Source: Symsagittifera roscoffensis
Lineage: Eukaryota > Xenacoelomorpha > Acoela > Convolutidae
Direction of reading: 5' to 3'
Assembly (NCBI RefSeq): GCF_963678635.1
Contig: NC_087063.1
Span: 55,147,504-55,211,503 of the forward strand
DNA: 64,000 nt
Part shown: piece by piece, positions 33,471 through 45,426 of the stretch
How the letters are laid out: each line of letters begins with the position of its first letter
Position numbering within the stretch: position 1 is the first letter of the stretch
Program-made: the position numbers and the translations under genes
Notes under the pieces: model-generated
Told to the model about the DNA's origin: nothing
Databases searched by the model: none
What the model saw: the letters and a program-made list of their open reading frames with translations, nothing else

Positions 33471-36176
33471 GTTGAGCTGGTTTGAATCGTCCAGATTCTC
33501 TACTACCAGGAAACTCATCCAAAGGTCCCGTCCTCCCATTTGAAGGACTGTTTTTGGTGTTCGTCGGCTACGCAGATCGCTCCGCGATTGGCTGCTTCCA
33601 ATCTCACGTTCGTCGGAGTTAAATCTTCCCTCGCGAAGCCGATTCTTTCCCAAAACTTTACTGGCATAAGACTAATCAACGCTCCTGTATCTATAATTCC
33701 TGTTACTCCTATTTTCTTTCCCCTGGTCTCTAGCAGATGTGCAGTCACATCTTCTTCGTATCCTTTGTGCACAGCATCTTGCTCCACCATGGCTTCTACG
33801 GACTTTGAGTTCTTCCTGACCCAAATAGATCTGCCCTATTTGGTCACTGTCTTTTGCGACGTAGCTCCTAGTATAGATGCTCGACATTCAACATCACTTG
33901 ATATGGTCCATAAACTTCCACGTAGCGCCAGCGAAGTTTCTTTATTCGAGGGCCACCCTTTGTTAACAACGCTCGCTCAGCTCTAGACTCCGTGCGTGGC
34001 TCTACTTGTTTCAGATAATCCGCATATGTATCCAAATGCATCAAAGTAAACTCTAAAGGTTCAATAGCTTTCTGATAACCTGATGTCCCGCCACTGAGAT
34101 TATTGACTGTATTTTGCTTCCTTGAGGCACCATGCCGAACGTCTGCCCGGAGATCACATTTAGTTCCATGCTCAAACTGCTTGGTGCTTTCGATTCTTCC
34201 ACCTCCGATGCTTCAGAAGAGTTTGACTTCTCCTGAGTTTTCTCTTCTCACTTTCTAGTTCGAGCTTGACTTTTTGTTCTATCTCCCTTGTCACCAATTC
34301 CTGTTGGACTCTGTTTAAGGCATCTCTAGCTGCTGCCCTACATTCCCTCTTGAAAATGTCTGCCGCTGTCCCTGGTTCCAGCTCACGCATTTCTTCTGTC
34401 ACTGCCTACATTTTCTTCGTAGCCAGCTCTTGTGGTTTCTCTTTCCTGCGGGCCTCCGCTTCACTCAATAGGCGTGCCTTGCTGGCTTTCACACCCGATT
34501 GAGCTTCTTCATGCCTTTAATGCTTGATGTCTGCCAAAGCATCCCAAAACTGTGGACAATCCGATTTAAATGACGATGCAAGTTACAAAAGAAACACCTG
34601 GGGCCGAATTCGGCAATTAATCCTCTCATGAAATCATCATGATCGACTTCTGACGCATCTTCATCCTCGCGGCTGAAGAAAAACACTTTCATGCCTTGTT
34701 TGTAGGTTTGGTATGCTAATATATGATGGTCCGTCGAACTGCATTTTACACAAGAGCGTCTCTTGTCCATGTTGTCCCTTGGTTTGTACCAGTTGTTACC
34801 TTGTTAGCTGGTCCATTGTTAAAATTGCCCAATATGTTTTTGTAGTGGCCAGATCTCAATGCAGGCGTCAGTGGAAAATATTCCTTGAAATAGAGTCTCA
34901 GTTCTTCTGGTGTAGGCGCATTAGTTGAAAGTGGTGTGTAATAGGTCCCCAACATCGTCCGAAGCTCATCGTTCTGGAAACCATCGATGAATTTTAAGGC
35001 TACTGCTAGGTTCATCCTGCTATTTTACTCATTTGGTTGACTACGCCTTCTAAGCACTTCCAAATTATCCAAAAACTAGTCTATCGTTTCATCTTCACGT
35101 TGCCTCCGTTTCTCGAAGCGCATCATTGCTTGGTGTCCGTGCACTCCTGAGCCAATACGATTCAACAGATTTCAAAGATCTTCTCAGCTGTGTCCCGCAG
35201 GTATTGCTTTTTGGCCATCACGCAATTTAGGGCTGTCCCTTTCAGATTGCTAGTGAGCGCACTGCATTCTTGTCTTTCTGTCGAGTCTTCGTCCTCCAAT
35301 TGCAGTTTCATGACTTCTATCCAGGTATCTATATAGCCGTCAAATTCGTCTATATAGTATCTTGTTTTCTTAGATACCCTCCTGAACCTCACGATGTGTT
35401 CAATGGTCCTGGATAACCTCGTCAGGAAAGTTTCCAAGGACCTGTACAAAGGTTCAAACGCCGTAGCCATTGATATTGGATCTCGTGAATGCCCCGCTTG
35501 AGCGTCATTGCCTTCCGATAGAAGCTTCGGATTTTCCCTCCTGTTCGAGTCGCTAGAATCTTTGATTCGCATGACTCCAGTTTGTGGAATCACATCTCCC
35601 AGTCGCACTTACGTCTTGCGTCGGTCTTTCGTTTGAGGTCAGTATGTTGGCAGTTGAACCTCCTCTGATTTTTGGGCCCCTCGGCCTACTATCCCCTGTG
35701 GCAAAGTTGGATGCACTGCCCCTACATCTCGTGAATCCATATGTCCTTCTTCTGTTAGTTTGTTCATTGAAGTTCACTCTCGGCTAGCTCTTGGGTTCTC
35801 TTGAGATTGCTTCCCTATTCCTCGGTCTACTCCTGTTTCCTAGAAGCCCATCCAACCTATCCATAATAGCCTGAGTGCGCCTCTCCATCATTGCGTCTAC
35901 TCTCGTGTCAGGAGTCCCATGGGTCTGCTCTAGCTGATTTCTTAACTTCTCTATGTCCTTGTTCAATCGTACCTCTCTTTGTTCAGCTTCCCTTGTCGTT
36001 GGCGACAAGTTTTGAGCCAAGTGATCATGTGTCCTCTCTCTCTCAAGCGGTTTTCACTTCTGCTGACTTCTTGCCTGTTGCGGTTGATCTCTTCCCGCAG
36101 GCTTTCGCTCTTGACGTGGACTGCCGTACCCAGTTCACTCATTCTTAGGGACATCTGTTCTTTCTGTTCTCCTATA
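33471..36176 (-). pseudogene. gag-pro: Copy B: Gag body, zinc knuckles and truncated protease (unit 1)
   Basis: First and longest Gag unit of copy B. Coiled coil at 35784-36253 (EQKEQMSLRMSELGTAVHVK and EQREVRLNKDIEKLRNQLEQ), polar part at 35553-35777, capsid-like part at 35162-35608 (DGYIDTWIEVMKLQLEDED), LKFIDGFQNDELRTMLGTYY at 34746-35015. Knuckle 1 here keeps the first two Cys (CVKCSSTDHH) but ends in Tyr rather than Cys; knuckle 2 loses frame after CFFCNLHRH. Linker 34172-34402, then protease start GIIDTGALISLMPVKFWERI (33515-33790). Offset to unit 2 is about 3535 bases. Frame breaks separate every piece. Confidence 0.82.
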
Positions 36177-37010
36177 CTGTCCACTATGCTGGTCAAGGCC
36201 TCGTCAATTGATGCCCTTTCGTCCACTAATGGTGTCACTTGTGATGGTGTCAACCTATTGGTTCCAGGCAGTTTAGTGCTAGCGAGACTCGAGTCTTACG
36301 TCTCTGTATCGATGTTTCTTCATAATCCACTTCTGGTTCCGTTGGTGGGTTATTTGGCGCTGTGTTTCTGTCCTTTCCAGGTTGCACCTCGAAATTTGTC
36401 ATTGTCTTTTTTACTTTCCTGACCACACCAAATTGGTCCGAGGAGCCAGTCTCCTGTTGGTGGGTGCTCTGTTTTCTTGAGTCGAACTGTTGAGACTCAG
36501 TTGAGATCCGAAGTAATCTTGTTCGTCATCGTCCTCCTTCTCTTCCTGGGTTTCTACTTCTTCACCTAAACCTGTTCCCATAGTGAATGAAAAGAAGTTT
36601 CCCAGAGTGTTCTTCACTCCTTCTGAAAACGAGGAGGACATTGCCGTTTTCTCGGTCATCCCATGCATCATGGTTTTGTCAGTGGGTGATCTTTTTGTTG
36701 CTAGATTTTCAGTCGATTTTTCGGAGAATTCCGACATCTTCTCTCTCAATCTAGAGTCCCAGTGGAAGTGTCAAAATCATGGCCTTGTTCTACCGGAGTA
36801 GATTCACTTGCCAATCTTCTGTTCCCAATCCCTTCCGTTCCATCCACGTCCCGCCCGATTCTCAACCAGTTCAGGGTCCGGATGGATCTCTACTTCTAAC
36901 ATTGCTTTTTGGCCTTCGAAGGACTTTTGACTCCTGGTATCAACCATTACGCCTGAAATTTTCTCCATTCTGGTAGTACGAGTCCGTGTGATCCAAAAAA
37001 GGGTCATTCA
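36177..37010 (-). pseudogene. gag: Copy B: Gag N terminus (unit 1)
   Basis: Probable translational start of Gag-Pol. ATG at 37005-37007 opens MTLFWITRTRTTRMEKISGV; the part conserved with copy E starts at KISGVMVDTRSQKSFEGQ, so either Met or one shortly after may be used. The next frame (36411-36749) reads SEFSEKSTENLATKRSPTDK, SFSEGVKNTLGNFFSFTMGT and an acidic run EEVETQEEKEDDDEQDYFGS. Strongly charged and probably disordered, as common for Gag N termini. Duplicated at 38391-39220 and, in part, at 41211-41560. Confidence 0.7.
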
Positions 37011-38390
37011 TAGATTTTCTTTGTTTCTTTAGTATCAATTTCCTAGAGCTATCACCTAGTTTAGGTATCCTCGACTTGTCTGACTACTGATATTAATAAC
37101 AGAATACAATAAACCCCAAAATTTTTATTTCAGTACTGACCACGAATCTTAATAGGTTATCACAGAACAGCGTGGATACAATTTATTCACGACAATTAAT
37201 TATTGGTTATAGGATATGAAACTGGCAGAGACTGATGATAACAATATATCTAAAAGATAGCGTACTCACTACCCACTCAATAAAAGTTGTTGAGGATTTA
37301 AAACCAAAAGTGAAGAAAGGTAAAAAGTATTTACTTCCAAAAAATGTATCTTTTTTGCACTTAGTCAGTCGCAATCCAATAGTCGAACTTGTTTCTATAA
37401 AAAAAAATTTCCCGGTTTTAGTGCCGCACTAAACAGACAAAACATGAAGGCAGTATTTTTCTCAAGTGGGCGACTATTAAACCCACCCAGTCCTGTGTTA
37501 CCTATCTGCCTTCGGATTGCCCGAGCTAGACCTACTAAAATCCTCAAGGCAATCGCTTTTCAAAAACAATTTGGATTTTAATCCACACAAATCAGTGTCG
37601 AACTCTGTTTTCAGTTAGAACTAGAGTCGCGACTCTCCGAATTTAGACCTGTTGTGTTTTACGATGGTCTTTTACTCTTTTACATAAAGGCAAGTAACCA
37701 GTGCAGTTCTAATGTCCAATTCCTAAAATCCTTATATTCTTCAGTATGAATATCACTTTCGTGTACGTACGCTTTAGGATCCCTAAAATCACGTTCGCTG
37801 TGTATGTATATAATGAAAAAATAATTTACGGGGACCCTTCCGGATTGCCAAATAGGACCCTTCCGGATTGGCAAAAATAGGACCCCTACCGGATTGTCAA
37901 AAATATGACCCTTTCGGATTTGACAAAATTGGGACCCTACCGTATTGGCAAAACAGGACCCTTCCGGATTGGGACCGTTCTTGATTGGCAAATAAAGGAA
38001 CTTCCGGATTGGCAAAATAGGACCCTTCCGGATTGGCAAAAATGGGACCTTTCGGGATTGGAAAAAATAGGACCCTTCCGGATTGCCAAAATAGGACCCC
38101 TGCGAGATGGGACTCTTCCGGGTTTGTAAAAAAAGCTTTCCCGGTGCCTTTAAAAATCACACCCGAGACCCTTCCTGATACGGTATCCCATTCTTTTAAG
38201 CTATATGAACTAACTAGGAAGGGTGAATTCCGCCCTAGACCCTTCCGGATTGAAGCTAAGCCGCTTATTTGCCAACTCTCCTCAACTGTGAAGGGTCTTA
38301 TAACTAGCCTAGTTCTAATGTCCAATTCCTAAAATCCTTATACTCTTCAGTATGAATATCACTTTCGTGTACGTACGCTTTAGGATCCCT
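37011..38390 (-). repeat. Copy B: leader and promoter-proximal LTR part (unit 1)
   Basis: Non-coding region upstream of gag in the minus direction. 37100-37640 matches copy E leader and LTR end at 61200-61560 (for example attgcgactgactaa near 37360, and the block at 37480-37540). A TATA-like ttatgtaaaag lies near 37678-37690. Beyond it comes the minisatellite at 37830-38128 and the conserved block at 38130-38310, which matches the reverse complement of 60000-60180. The exact LTR end and primer-binding site could not be placed. The segment recurs at 39221-41210. Confidence 0.6.
37830..38128 (-). repeat. Minisatellite block 1 (25-bp unit, GGAA core)
   Basis: Tandem units of about 21-25 bases. 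On the minus strand the unit is ttttgccaatccggaagggt plus about five variable bases. About twelve units, several diverged. Each carries CCGGAAG, resembling an ETS-factor site. It sits upstream of a TATA-like sequence in the element's own orientation. Confidence 0.9.
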
Positions 38391-40523
38391 ACTGTCCACT
38401 ATGCTGGTCAAGGCCTCGTCAATTGATGCCCTTTCCTCCACTAATGGTGTCACTTGTGATGGTGTCACCCTAATGGTTCCAGGCAGTTTAGTGCTAGCGA
38501 GACTCGAGTCTTACGTCTCTGTATCGATGTTTCTTCATAATCCACTTCTGGTTCCGTTGGTGGGTTATTTGGCGCTGTGTTTCTGTCCTTTCCAGGTTGC
38601 ACCTCGAAATTTGTCATTGTCTTGTTTACTTTCCTGACCACACCAAATTGGTCCGAGGAGCCAGTCTCCTGTTGGTGGGTGCTCCGTTTTCTTGAGTCGA
38701 ACTGTTGAGACTCAGTTGAGATCCGAAGTAATCTTGTTCGTCATCGTCCTCCTTCTCTTCCTGGGTTTCTACTTCTTCACCTAAACCTGTTCCCATAGTG
38801 AATGAAAAGAAGTTTCCCAGATTGTTCTTCACTCCTTCTGAAAACGAGGAGGACATTGCCGTTTTCTCGGTCATCCCATGCATCAAGGTTTTGTCAGTGG
38901 GTGATCTTTTTGTTGCTAGATTTTCAGTCGATTTTTCGGAGAATTCCGACATCTCCTCTCAACCTAGAGTCCCGGTGGAAGTGTCAAAATCATGGCCTTG
39001 TTCTACCGGAGTAGATTCACTTGCAAATCTTCTGTTCCATTCCCTTCCGTTCCATCCACGTCCCGCCCGATTCTCAACCAGTTCAGGGTCCGGATGGATC
39101 TCTACTTCTAACATTGCCTTTTGGCCTTCGAAGGACTTTTGACTCCTGGTATCAACCATTACGCCTGAAATTTTCTCCATTCTGGTAGTACGAGTCCGTG
39201 TGATCCATAAAAGGGTCATTCATAGATTTTCTTTGTTTCTTTAGTATCAATTTCCTAGAGCTATCACCTAGTTTAGGTATCCTCAACTTGTCTGACTACT
39301 GATATTAATAACAGAATACAATAAATCCCAAAATTTTTTATTTCAGTAGTGACCACGAATCTTATTAGGTTATCACAGAACAGCGTGGATACAATTTATT
39401 CACGACAATTAATTATTGGTTATAGGATATGAAACTGGCAGAGACTGATGATAACAATATATTTAAAAGATAGCGTACTCACTACCCACTCAATAAAATT
39501 TATTGAGGATTTAAAACCAAAAGTGAAGAAAGGTAAAAAGTATTTATTTCCAAAAAATGTATCTTTTTTGCACTTAGTCAGTCGCAATCCAATAGAGTCG
39601 AACTTGTTTCTAAAGAAAGAACTTTCCCGGTTTAGTGCCGCACTAAACAGACAAAACATGAAGGCAGTATTTTTCTCAAGTGGGCGACTATTAAACCCAC
39701 CCAGTCCTGTGTTACCTATCTGCCTTCGGATTGCCCGAGCTAGACCCACTAAAATCCTCAAGGCAATCACTTTTCAAAAACAATTTGGATTTTAATCCAC
39801 AAAAATCAGTGTCGAACTCTGTTTTCAGTTAGAACTAGAGTCGCGACTCTCCGGGCTTAGACCTGTTGTGTTTTACGATGGTCTTTTACTCTTTTACATA
39901 AAGGCAAGTAACCAGTGCAGTTCTAATGTCCAATTCCTAAAATCCTTATACTCTTCAGTATGAATATCACTTTCGTGTACGTACGCTTTAGGATCCCTAA
40001 AATCACGTTCGCTGTGTATGTATATAATGAAAAAATAATTTACGGGGACCCTTCCGGATTGCCAAATAGGACCCTTCCGGATTGGCAAAAATAGGACCCC
40101 TACCGGATTGTCAAAAATATGACCCTTTCGGATTTGACAAAATTGGGACCCTACCGGATTGGCAAAACAGGACCCTTCCGGATTGGGACCGTTCTTGATT
40201 GGCAAATAAAGGAACTTCCGGATTGGCAAAAAAGGACCCTTCCGGATTGGCAAAAATGGGACCTTTCGGGATTGGAAAAAATAGGACCCTTCCGGATTGC
40301 CAGAATAGGACCCCTGGGAGATGGGACTCTTCCGGGTTTGTAAAAAAAGCTTTCCCGGTGCCTTTAAAAATCACACCCGAGACCCTTCCTGATACGGTAT
40401 CCCATTCTTTTAAGCTGTATGAACTAACTAGGAAGGGTGAATTCCGCCCTAGACCCTTCCGGATTGAAGCTAAGCCGCTTATTTGCCAACTCTCCTCAAC
40501 TGTGAACGGTCTTAAAACTAGCC
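38391..40523 (-). repeat. Tandem duplicate of gag N terminus, leader and LTR (unit 2)
   Basis: Direct repeat of 36177-38390 at an offset of about 2213 bases, with about 98-99 percent identity by eye. Contains a second gag start (minus ATG at 39217-39219; frames 38959-39219 and 38626-38952 with SEFSEKSTENLATKRSPTDK), a second leader (39221-39900) and minisatellite block 2 at 40044-40341. Junction at ctttaggatccctactgtcc, where LTR sequence is joined to the middle of gag. High identity indicates a recent event or an assembly artefact. Confidence 0.8.
40044..40341 (-). repeat. Minisatellite block 2
   Basis: Duplicate of the block at 37830-38128 with a few point changes. Same 25-base GGAA-core unit and same orientation relative to the gag copy at 38391-39220. 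Confidence 0.9.
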
Positions 40524-41210
40524 TAGTTCTAATGTCTAATTCCTGAAATCCTTATACTCTTCAGTATGAATATCACTTTCGTGTACGTACGCTTTAGGAT
40601 CCCTAAAATCACGTTCGCTGTGTATGTATATAATGAAAAAATAGTTTTCGGGGACTCTTCCGGATTGCCAAATAGGATTCTTCCGGATTGGCAAAAAGAG
40701 GACCCATACCGGATTGTCAAAAATATGACCCTTTCGGATTTGACAAAATTGGGACCCTACCGGATTGGCAAAACAGGACCTTTCCGGATTGGGACCGTTC
40801 GTGATTAGCAAATAAAGGAATTTCCGGATTGGCAAAAAAGGAACCTTCCGGATTGGCAAAAATGGGACCTTTCGGGATTGGAAGAATTAGGACCCTTCCG
40901 GATTGGCAAAATAGGACCCCTGCGAGGTGGGATTCTTCCGGGTTTGTAAAAAAAGCTTTCCCGGTGCCTTTAAAAACCACACCCGAGACCCTTCCTGATA
41001 CGGTATCCCATTCTTTTAAGCTATATGAACTAACTAGGAAGGGTGAATTCCGCCCTAGACCATTCCGGATTGAAGCTAAGCCGCTTATTTGCCAACTCTC
41101 CTCAACTGTGAAGGGTCTTATAACTAGCCTAGTTCTAATGTCCAATTCCTAAAATCCTTATACTCTTCAGTATGAATATCACTTTCGTGTACGTACGCTT
41201 TAGGATCCCT
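40524..41210 (-). repeat. Extra copy of the 602-bp minisatellite module (block 3)
   Basis: Additional copy of the module delimited by the direct repeat gttctaatgtccaattcct (starts near 37708, 38309, 39921, 40525 and 41128). It includes minisatellite units at 40650-40948 and the conserved block to 41130. Slightly more diverged than block 2 from block 1. It ends at the same ctttaggatccctactgtcc junction as unit 2. Confidence 0.8.
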
Positions 41211-41560
41211 ACTGTCCACTATGCTGGTCAAGGCCTCGTCAATTGATGCCCTTTCCTCCACTAATGGTGTCACTTGTGATGGTGTCACCCTAATGGTTCC
41301 AGGCAGTTTAGTGCTAGCGAGACTCGAGTCTTACGTCTCTGTATCGATGTTTCTTCATAATCCACTTCTGGTTCCGTTGGTGGGTTATTTGGCGCTGTGT
41401 TTCTGTCCTTTCCAGGTTGCACCTCGAAATTTGTCATTGTCTTGTTTACTTTCCTGACCACACCAAATTGGTCCGAGGAGCCAGTCTCCTGTTGGTGGGT
41501 GCTCCGTTTTCTTGAGTCGAACTGTTGAGACTCAGTTGAGATCCGAAGTAATCTTGTTCC
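41211..41560 (-). pseudogene. gag: Third, partial gag N-terminal fragment joined to LTR
   Basis: Minus-strand piece of gag (about 41285-41555, SSDQFGVVRKVNKTMTNFEV and TEPEVDYEETSIQRRKT) which is joined at 41560 to LTR sequence (LLDILLLQAF on the minus strand is translated LTR). The join lacks the gag start and leader, so it is a recombination scar, not a gene. Matches 36177-36510 and 38391-38725. Confidence 0.75.
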
Positions 41561-42670
41561 GAATGCCTGCAACAACAGTATATCTAACAACAACCAACGG
41601 TAGGGTCAGATCACATCTCGTCTGGGGAGATGATTTCTACTGATTTTTTTAAACTGTTTTCGGTTTTTTCTTGGATACTATTACTTTTTGTTCGGTTTTT
41701 TGTATACCTTTAAGTGTCTTTGGTCATATACCGCTCAGGGGACGACGGGACGGCCGATTCCCCTACACTTCACGATACGTGAATTTTCGGTCTTAACGAT
41801 GTTAAAAGTTAGATCCTGGAACCATGAAGGCTTCCGCATTTCATTCCGATCTACCTTTCCGCCCCTGTACTAAGGGCCTTAATTTGAGCTGAGCATCCGC
41901 TCGGCGCGAAGTGCTCGTTAACGGTCCTACCGGTCATGGTGTGAAAAAAAATAACACCCAGGAGCGCCAAAAAAAACATGAATGCAACATTCGCCCGGAA
42001 GTACATATCGACTGAAAATAAAGCTAGGTTGTATAACACAGCTCTGCATTTTTTTAGTCATCTCTAACAAAGCTAGTTCTTTGTGTGGTCCTCTTAACAT
42101 CGGGTCGACAAAATTGTTACTGTTTTGTGATTCTCCTTATCTGAAAACGAATTTAGATGTTACTAATTCAATTCAAGAGCATCCAGGCAGCTAAAAATTT
42201 GTTAAAACAGAGTTTGCGTTCTCTTCCCGATACCGTTCCGGAATCTGGAATCCGGACAAAAAGCGGTCATATCGTCCTTCCGGAAGGCTGGCATTGTCGT
42301 CTCCATACCTTTCCTGTTTATCGGGAAATCTTCAGTAACGATTGTAGAGTTACAATCGTTACAATTCGGAATGGTCTTCCGTTAACTGCAATTTCTTCTT
42401 TCGTTGCTATTTCTCGTTCGTCTTTTCTGTTTCAACGAATATTATTCTTCTGTTTTTGTCTTATTTTCAGTTGTCGCGAAATGTCGTGACGTGTCTTTAT
42501 TTTTTAACGATTTTTTAAAATTTATTACGTCACGCCAAACTGACCATCCCCGATTCGTTAAATCGTTCGATTAGTACTGCTAATCGGCTAAAACTGTCAA
42601 TCTTCCCATGTAATAAAAAAAATTCGATGCATTTTGGCGCCATTCTGGTCGAATGTCACAATACGTGATG
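41561..42670 (-). repeat. Antisense LTR fragment (first of tandem pair)
   Basis: Minus-oriented LTR piece: its reverse complement matches 57570-58660 of the long LTR and, in part, copies A and B LTR. Contains a conserved GC-rich hairpin at 41891-41916. Almost identical to 45427-46537 (offset 3866). Plus-strand frames here (41688-41873, 42157-42489) are antisense to the LTR and have no coding support. Confidence 0.7.
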
Positions 42671-42880
42671 AAGGGGCTCCTGACTGCATCATCAATTACA
42701 ACAACAACTACCAATGACTTTATTACCCTTGATTTACCAGGGATATGATAATATTATCAAAATAAAGATTCATGCTCTACAGCATGAACTAAGGCACCGA
42801 TTAAGAAATGTTTTGGAGTTGTTCATGTCAAATTTTTAATAACAAGCGAAGCAAGGTAAGACTTCACTTTTGCCATGAAA
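42671..42880. other. Unrecognised spacer between LTR fragment and integrase of copy D
   Basis: About 200 bases starting aatacgtgatgaaggggctc then atcaattacaacaacaacta; repeated at 46538-46740. No coding frame, no match to other parts of the element except the first 25 bases, which recur at the A/B inversion centre. Could be host flank or a lost part of the element. Confidence 0.4.
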
Positions 42881-44435
42881 TTGCTAAAAAGCCACAGAAT
42901 GATGAAACGAATAGTCAGATGAGGGTAAAGAAGACGCAATTGAAGGCGAGATACAGACTCTCGGACCTACTAAGAGCGCAGAGAAATGACCGCATGACAA
43001 GCAACCTGAAAATGTGAATTGAAAATGGAGCTCCGGACAAAAGTGACCTGGAGGAAGACAGTTACCGCATTCTGAGACAGTACTTTATGCAGAAAGAGGG
43101 AAGGTTATATATGAACAAGAAAGGAATTGTGGCTTGTAAGAGAAGAGAAGAGGACAAAGTCCTGTACAAATATAATGCGATAGTGTTGCCGCAACTCTGT
43201 AAAACAGAACTTTTATTCAGGTCACATGGCCAGATGGGCCATCAGGGAATCGACAAATTATAACAGAAAATTCTGAAACGCTTTGAGTGGCCTGGAACAA
43301 AGAAGGCTTGCGAGAAGTGGGTAACAGCATGTCTGTCATGCCAACAATTCAAGGATCCAAGGAAGTTGCGATTTCCCGTGCAGTCGATCGTGTCATCCGA
43401 ATTCAACGAGGTGGTGCAGATTGATCACCAAAAGATATGTATGACAGACAGTGGTTTCAATCAAGTCTTGGTCATGATAGATCACTTACCGAAGTATGCA
43501 GAGGCCGTGCCCTGCATAACTGCCTCAGCAGAAGAGATGTGCGATCACCTGATCAATACGTGGACAACCAGACATGGTTGTCTGATGATGTTTCAACCGG
43601 ATAACGGAACGGCTTTCGTGGGAGAACTTACGAAAGAGCTCGTGAGACGTTCACAGGTAGCTCAAGCTCACTCCATGACATACCATCCCCAGACGAATGG
43701 CTTAGTGGAAAAGCAAAATCGAACGTTAGTGTCGATGCTGAGGGTATATTGTTCCAGGTACATTACCGATTGGGACAGATATCTTCCACAGGTGATGGGA
43801 GCTTACAACAGCACGCAAAACTTCACCACTGGAGTTAGTCTACACATGATGTTGACTGGACACGTTAAGTCTCTGCCCTTGAACTTCTTTTACCCAGAGT
43901 ATGAGGGGAAGAAAACATCACCACAAGTCTATGTAAGGGATGTGACTAGACGTCAACAAGAAATAAACGACTTATGTAGACGGAACATTCAGCAGGCACA
44001 GGCAAGGCAGAGGAAAAGATTCGATGAAAAAACAGCTGGCGCAAGAGCTTACTCGGTAGGAGACTACGTATGGGTATTTCAGAACGTTATACACCGAAAG
44101 GAACGAAAAAGCTCCTAAAAAAGTGGATTACGGAAGTGCAACAGGAGCGACGCTTTTATAGACTGAGTACTGGCCGAGCCGCTCACTACGAGGACAATAA
44201 ACCACACAACCCATCGACAGAAGACTGGTGTATACCTGCAGACATGGAAGAGGGGGATTATCTGATGATGGACCCGGCTTGTGAGGCCAACGAGAAGGGC
44301 ACCAGGGAAAAGAACGACGGAAATTAGGTCGTAGATCCGAACAGAGGACGACTGCATCCAAGGGAGCTGTATGCACTGATACACGGAATCTTCTCTGATA
44401 CTAATAAACAAGTATACTTACATAAGAAATAATTT
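42881..44435 (+). pseudogene. pol: Copy D: integrase, best-preserved core
   Basis: Plus-strand integrase fragment with no RT or RNase H before it. Zinc site SHGQMGHQG and CLSCQQ is intact. An open frame of 250 residues (43366-44118) holds QIDHQKICMTDSGFNQVLVM (first Asp), QPDNGTAFVGELTKEL (second Asp) and PQTNGLVEKQNRTLVSML (Glu), so the DDE triad is complete. YNSTQNFTTGVSLHMMLTGH and GARAYSVGDYVWVFQNV follow. Stops interrupt before the core (TGA near 43015, TAA near 43261) and a frameshift near 44100 moves the end to 44070-44327. The pol end NRGRLHPRELYALIH is at about 44340-44395. The extension seen in copy A at 2600-3640 is missing. Confidence 0.88.
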
Positions 44436-45426
44436 TTAAGTATAGGCTGAGTTTATGTTGCATGCTGGAAGGCGTCATACTAAATGTGTGTTGTGTGTGT
44501 TATGTTATGTTATGTAACTTTTTTCGCAATTCTTGTCCTAGCGAACTAAAAAAAAAATTGTTAATTTTGCTAAAAACAATCTTAAAATTTTCTACGCTCA
44601 CTTTTCTCAAGAACAAAGACTTCATGAGTAAGCATACCTAATTTCTGATATAATGGTACCGAGATCAACTGGATTTGTCCAGTAGTTCCAAAGTTATTAA
44701 CCGAAACTTCTTTTCTTCGAAGTTCAAAATTTTTCTAACTTAGAGATTCCGCCCGACTTTTTTCGCAATTCTTGTCCTAGCGACCTAAAAATTTTTAATC
44801 CGAGCTCAGAAGGCCTATACTCTTCTAGTTCAATACAAAAAACCCCGTCTAAAACGTTTCAGCAGAAAAAAATGTGCATTTTTATCAGGTTCTACTAATT
44901 AGACTAGTACAGTTACGATGTAACTCACTAATTTAGCGCTTTATTTCGTTATGAAAAAAATCGATATCTCAAAAATCGCGACTTGTGGTGGGATCAAAAT
45001 ATCACTAGTTTGACCCTAAAAACCAGTATGTTTACTATGTTTCTCACTGGAAAACGATATAGTAGTATAAATGCAGGCAATATAAATCAGAATATTAGTA
45101 AAATTATGCCCCTCCGGGTTTTTTCAATATCCGAATCAAGGTGTTTAACTCGGAAATTCGCAACTCGGTGGAGGGTTGATATCATAATTTCTGTACCAAA
45201 AGGGATACAAAGCTTGTTAACGATACCCAACAGGCGATTGTTGTTGTCCTTGAGACCCTTCCTGCTGCTCCTTGTACTGCTTGCTGGATCTGTCTTCCGC
45301 TCTGATCCCAAGACCCCTCCGGAGTGAGCCCAAATTAGCATAAACGTGCTTAAAAACTCGAACAACCCTACAGTACAGACACCAGAAACGGGCCATAATT
45401 TTGATCGTAATGATTCTGTTTGATAT
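44436..45426 (-). repeat. Short TTATG repeat and antisense LTR 3' part
   Basis: 44480-44520 holds the TTATG-type repeat that normally follows pol. From about 44517 the sequence switches abruptly to antisense LTR, whose reverse complement matches 58660-59830 (for example gaattgcgaaaaaagt near 44520 and again near 44758-44775, and cgatatctcaaaaatcgcga near 44963). The switch marks the insertion or recombination point that cut copy D between pol and ORF-X. Confidence 0.65.

Noticed and set aside
37680-38325. Frames with MPIRKGPILPIRK and LPDWQK repeat peptides on both strands
   Set aside because: Both strands and several frames are open because the minisatellite lacks stops; the block sits in non-coding LTR upstream of gag.
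42157-42489. Plus-strand frame of 110 residues, repeated at 46023-46355
   Set aside because: Similarity between the two is due to the tandem duplication. The sequence is antisense LTR and the frame is not kept at 15208-15531.
42671-42880. Possible host gene fragment between LTR and integrase
   Set aside because: No reading frame or splice pattern of a gene; also duplicated with the element at 46538-46740.
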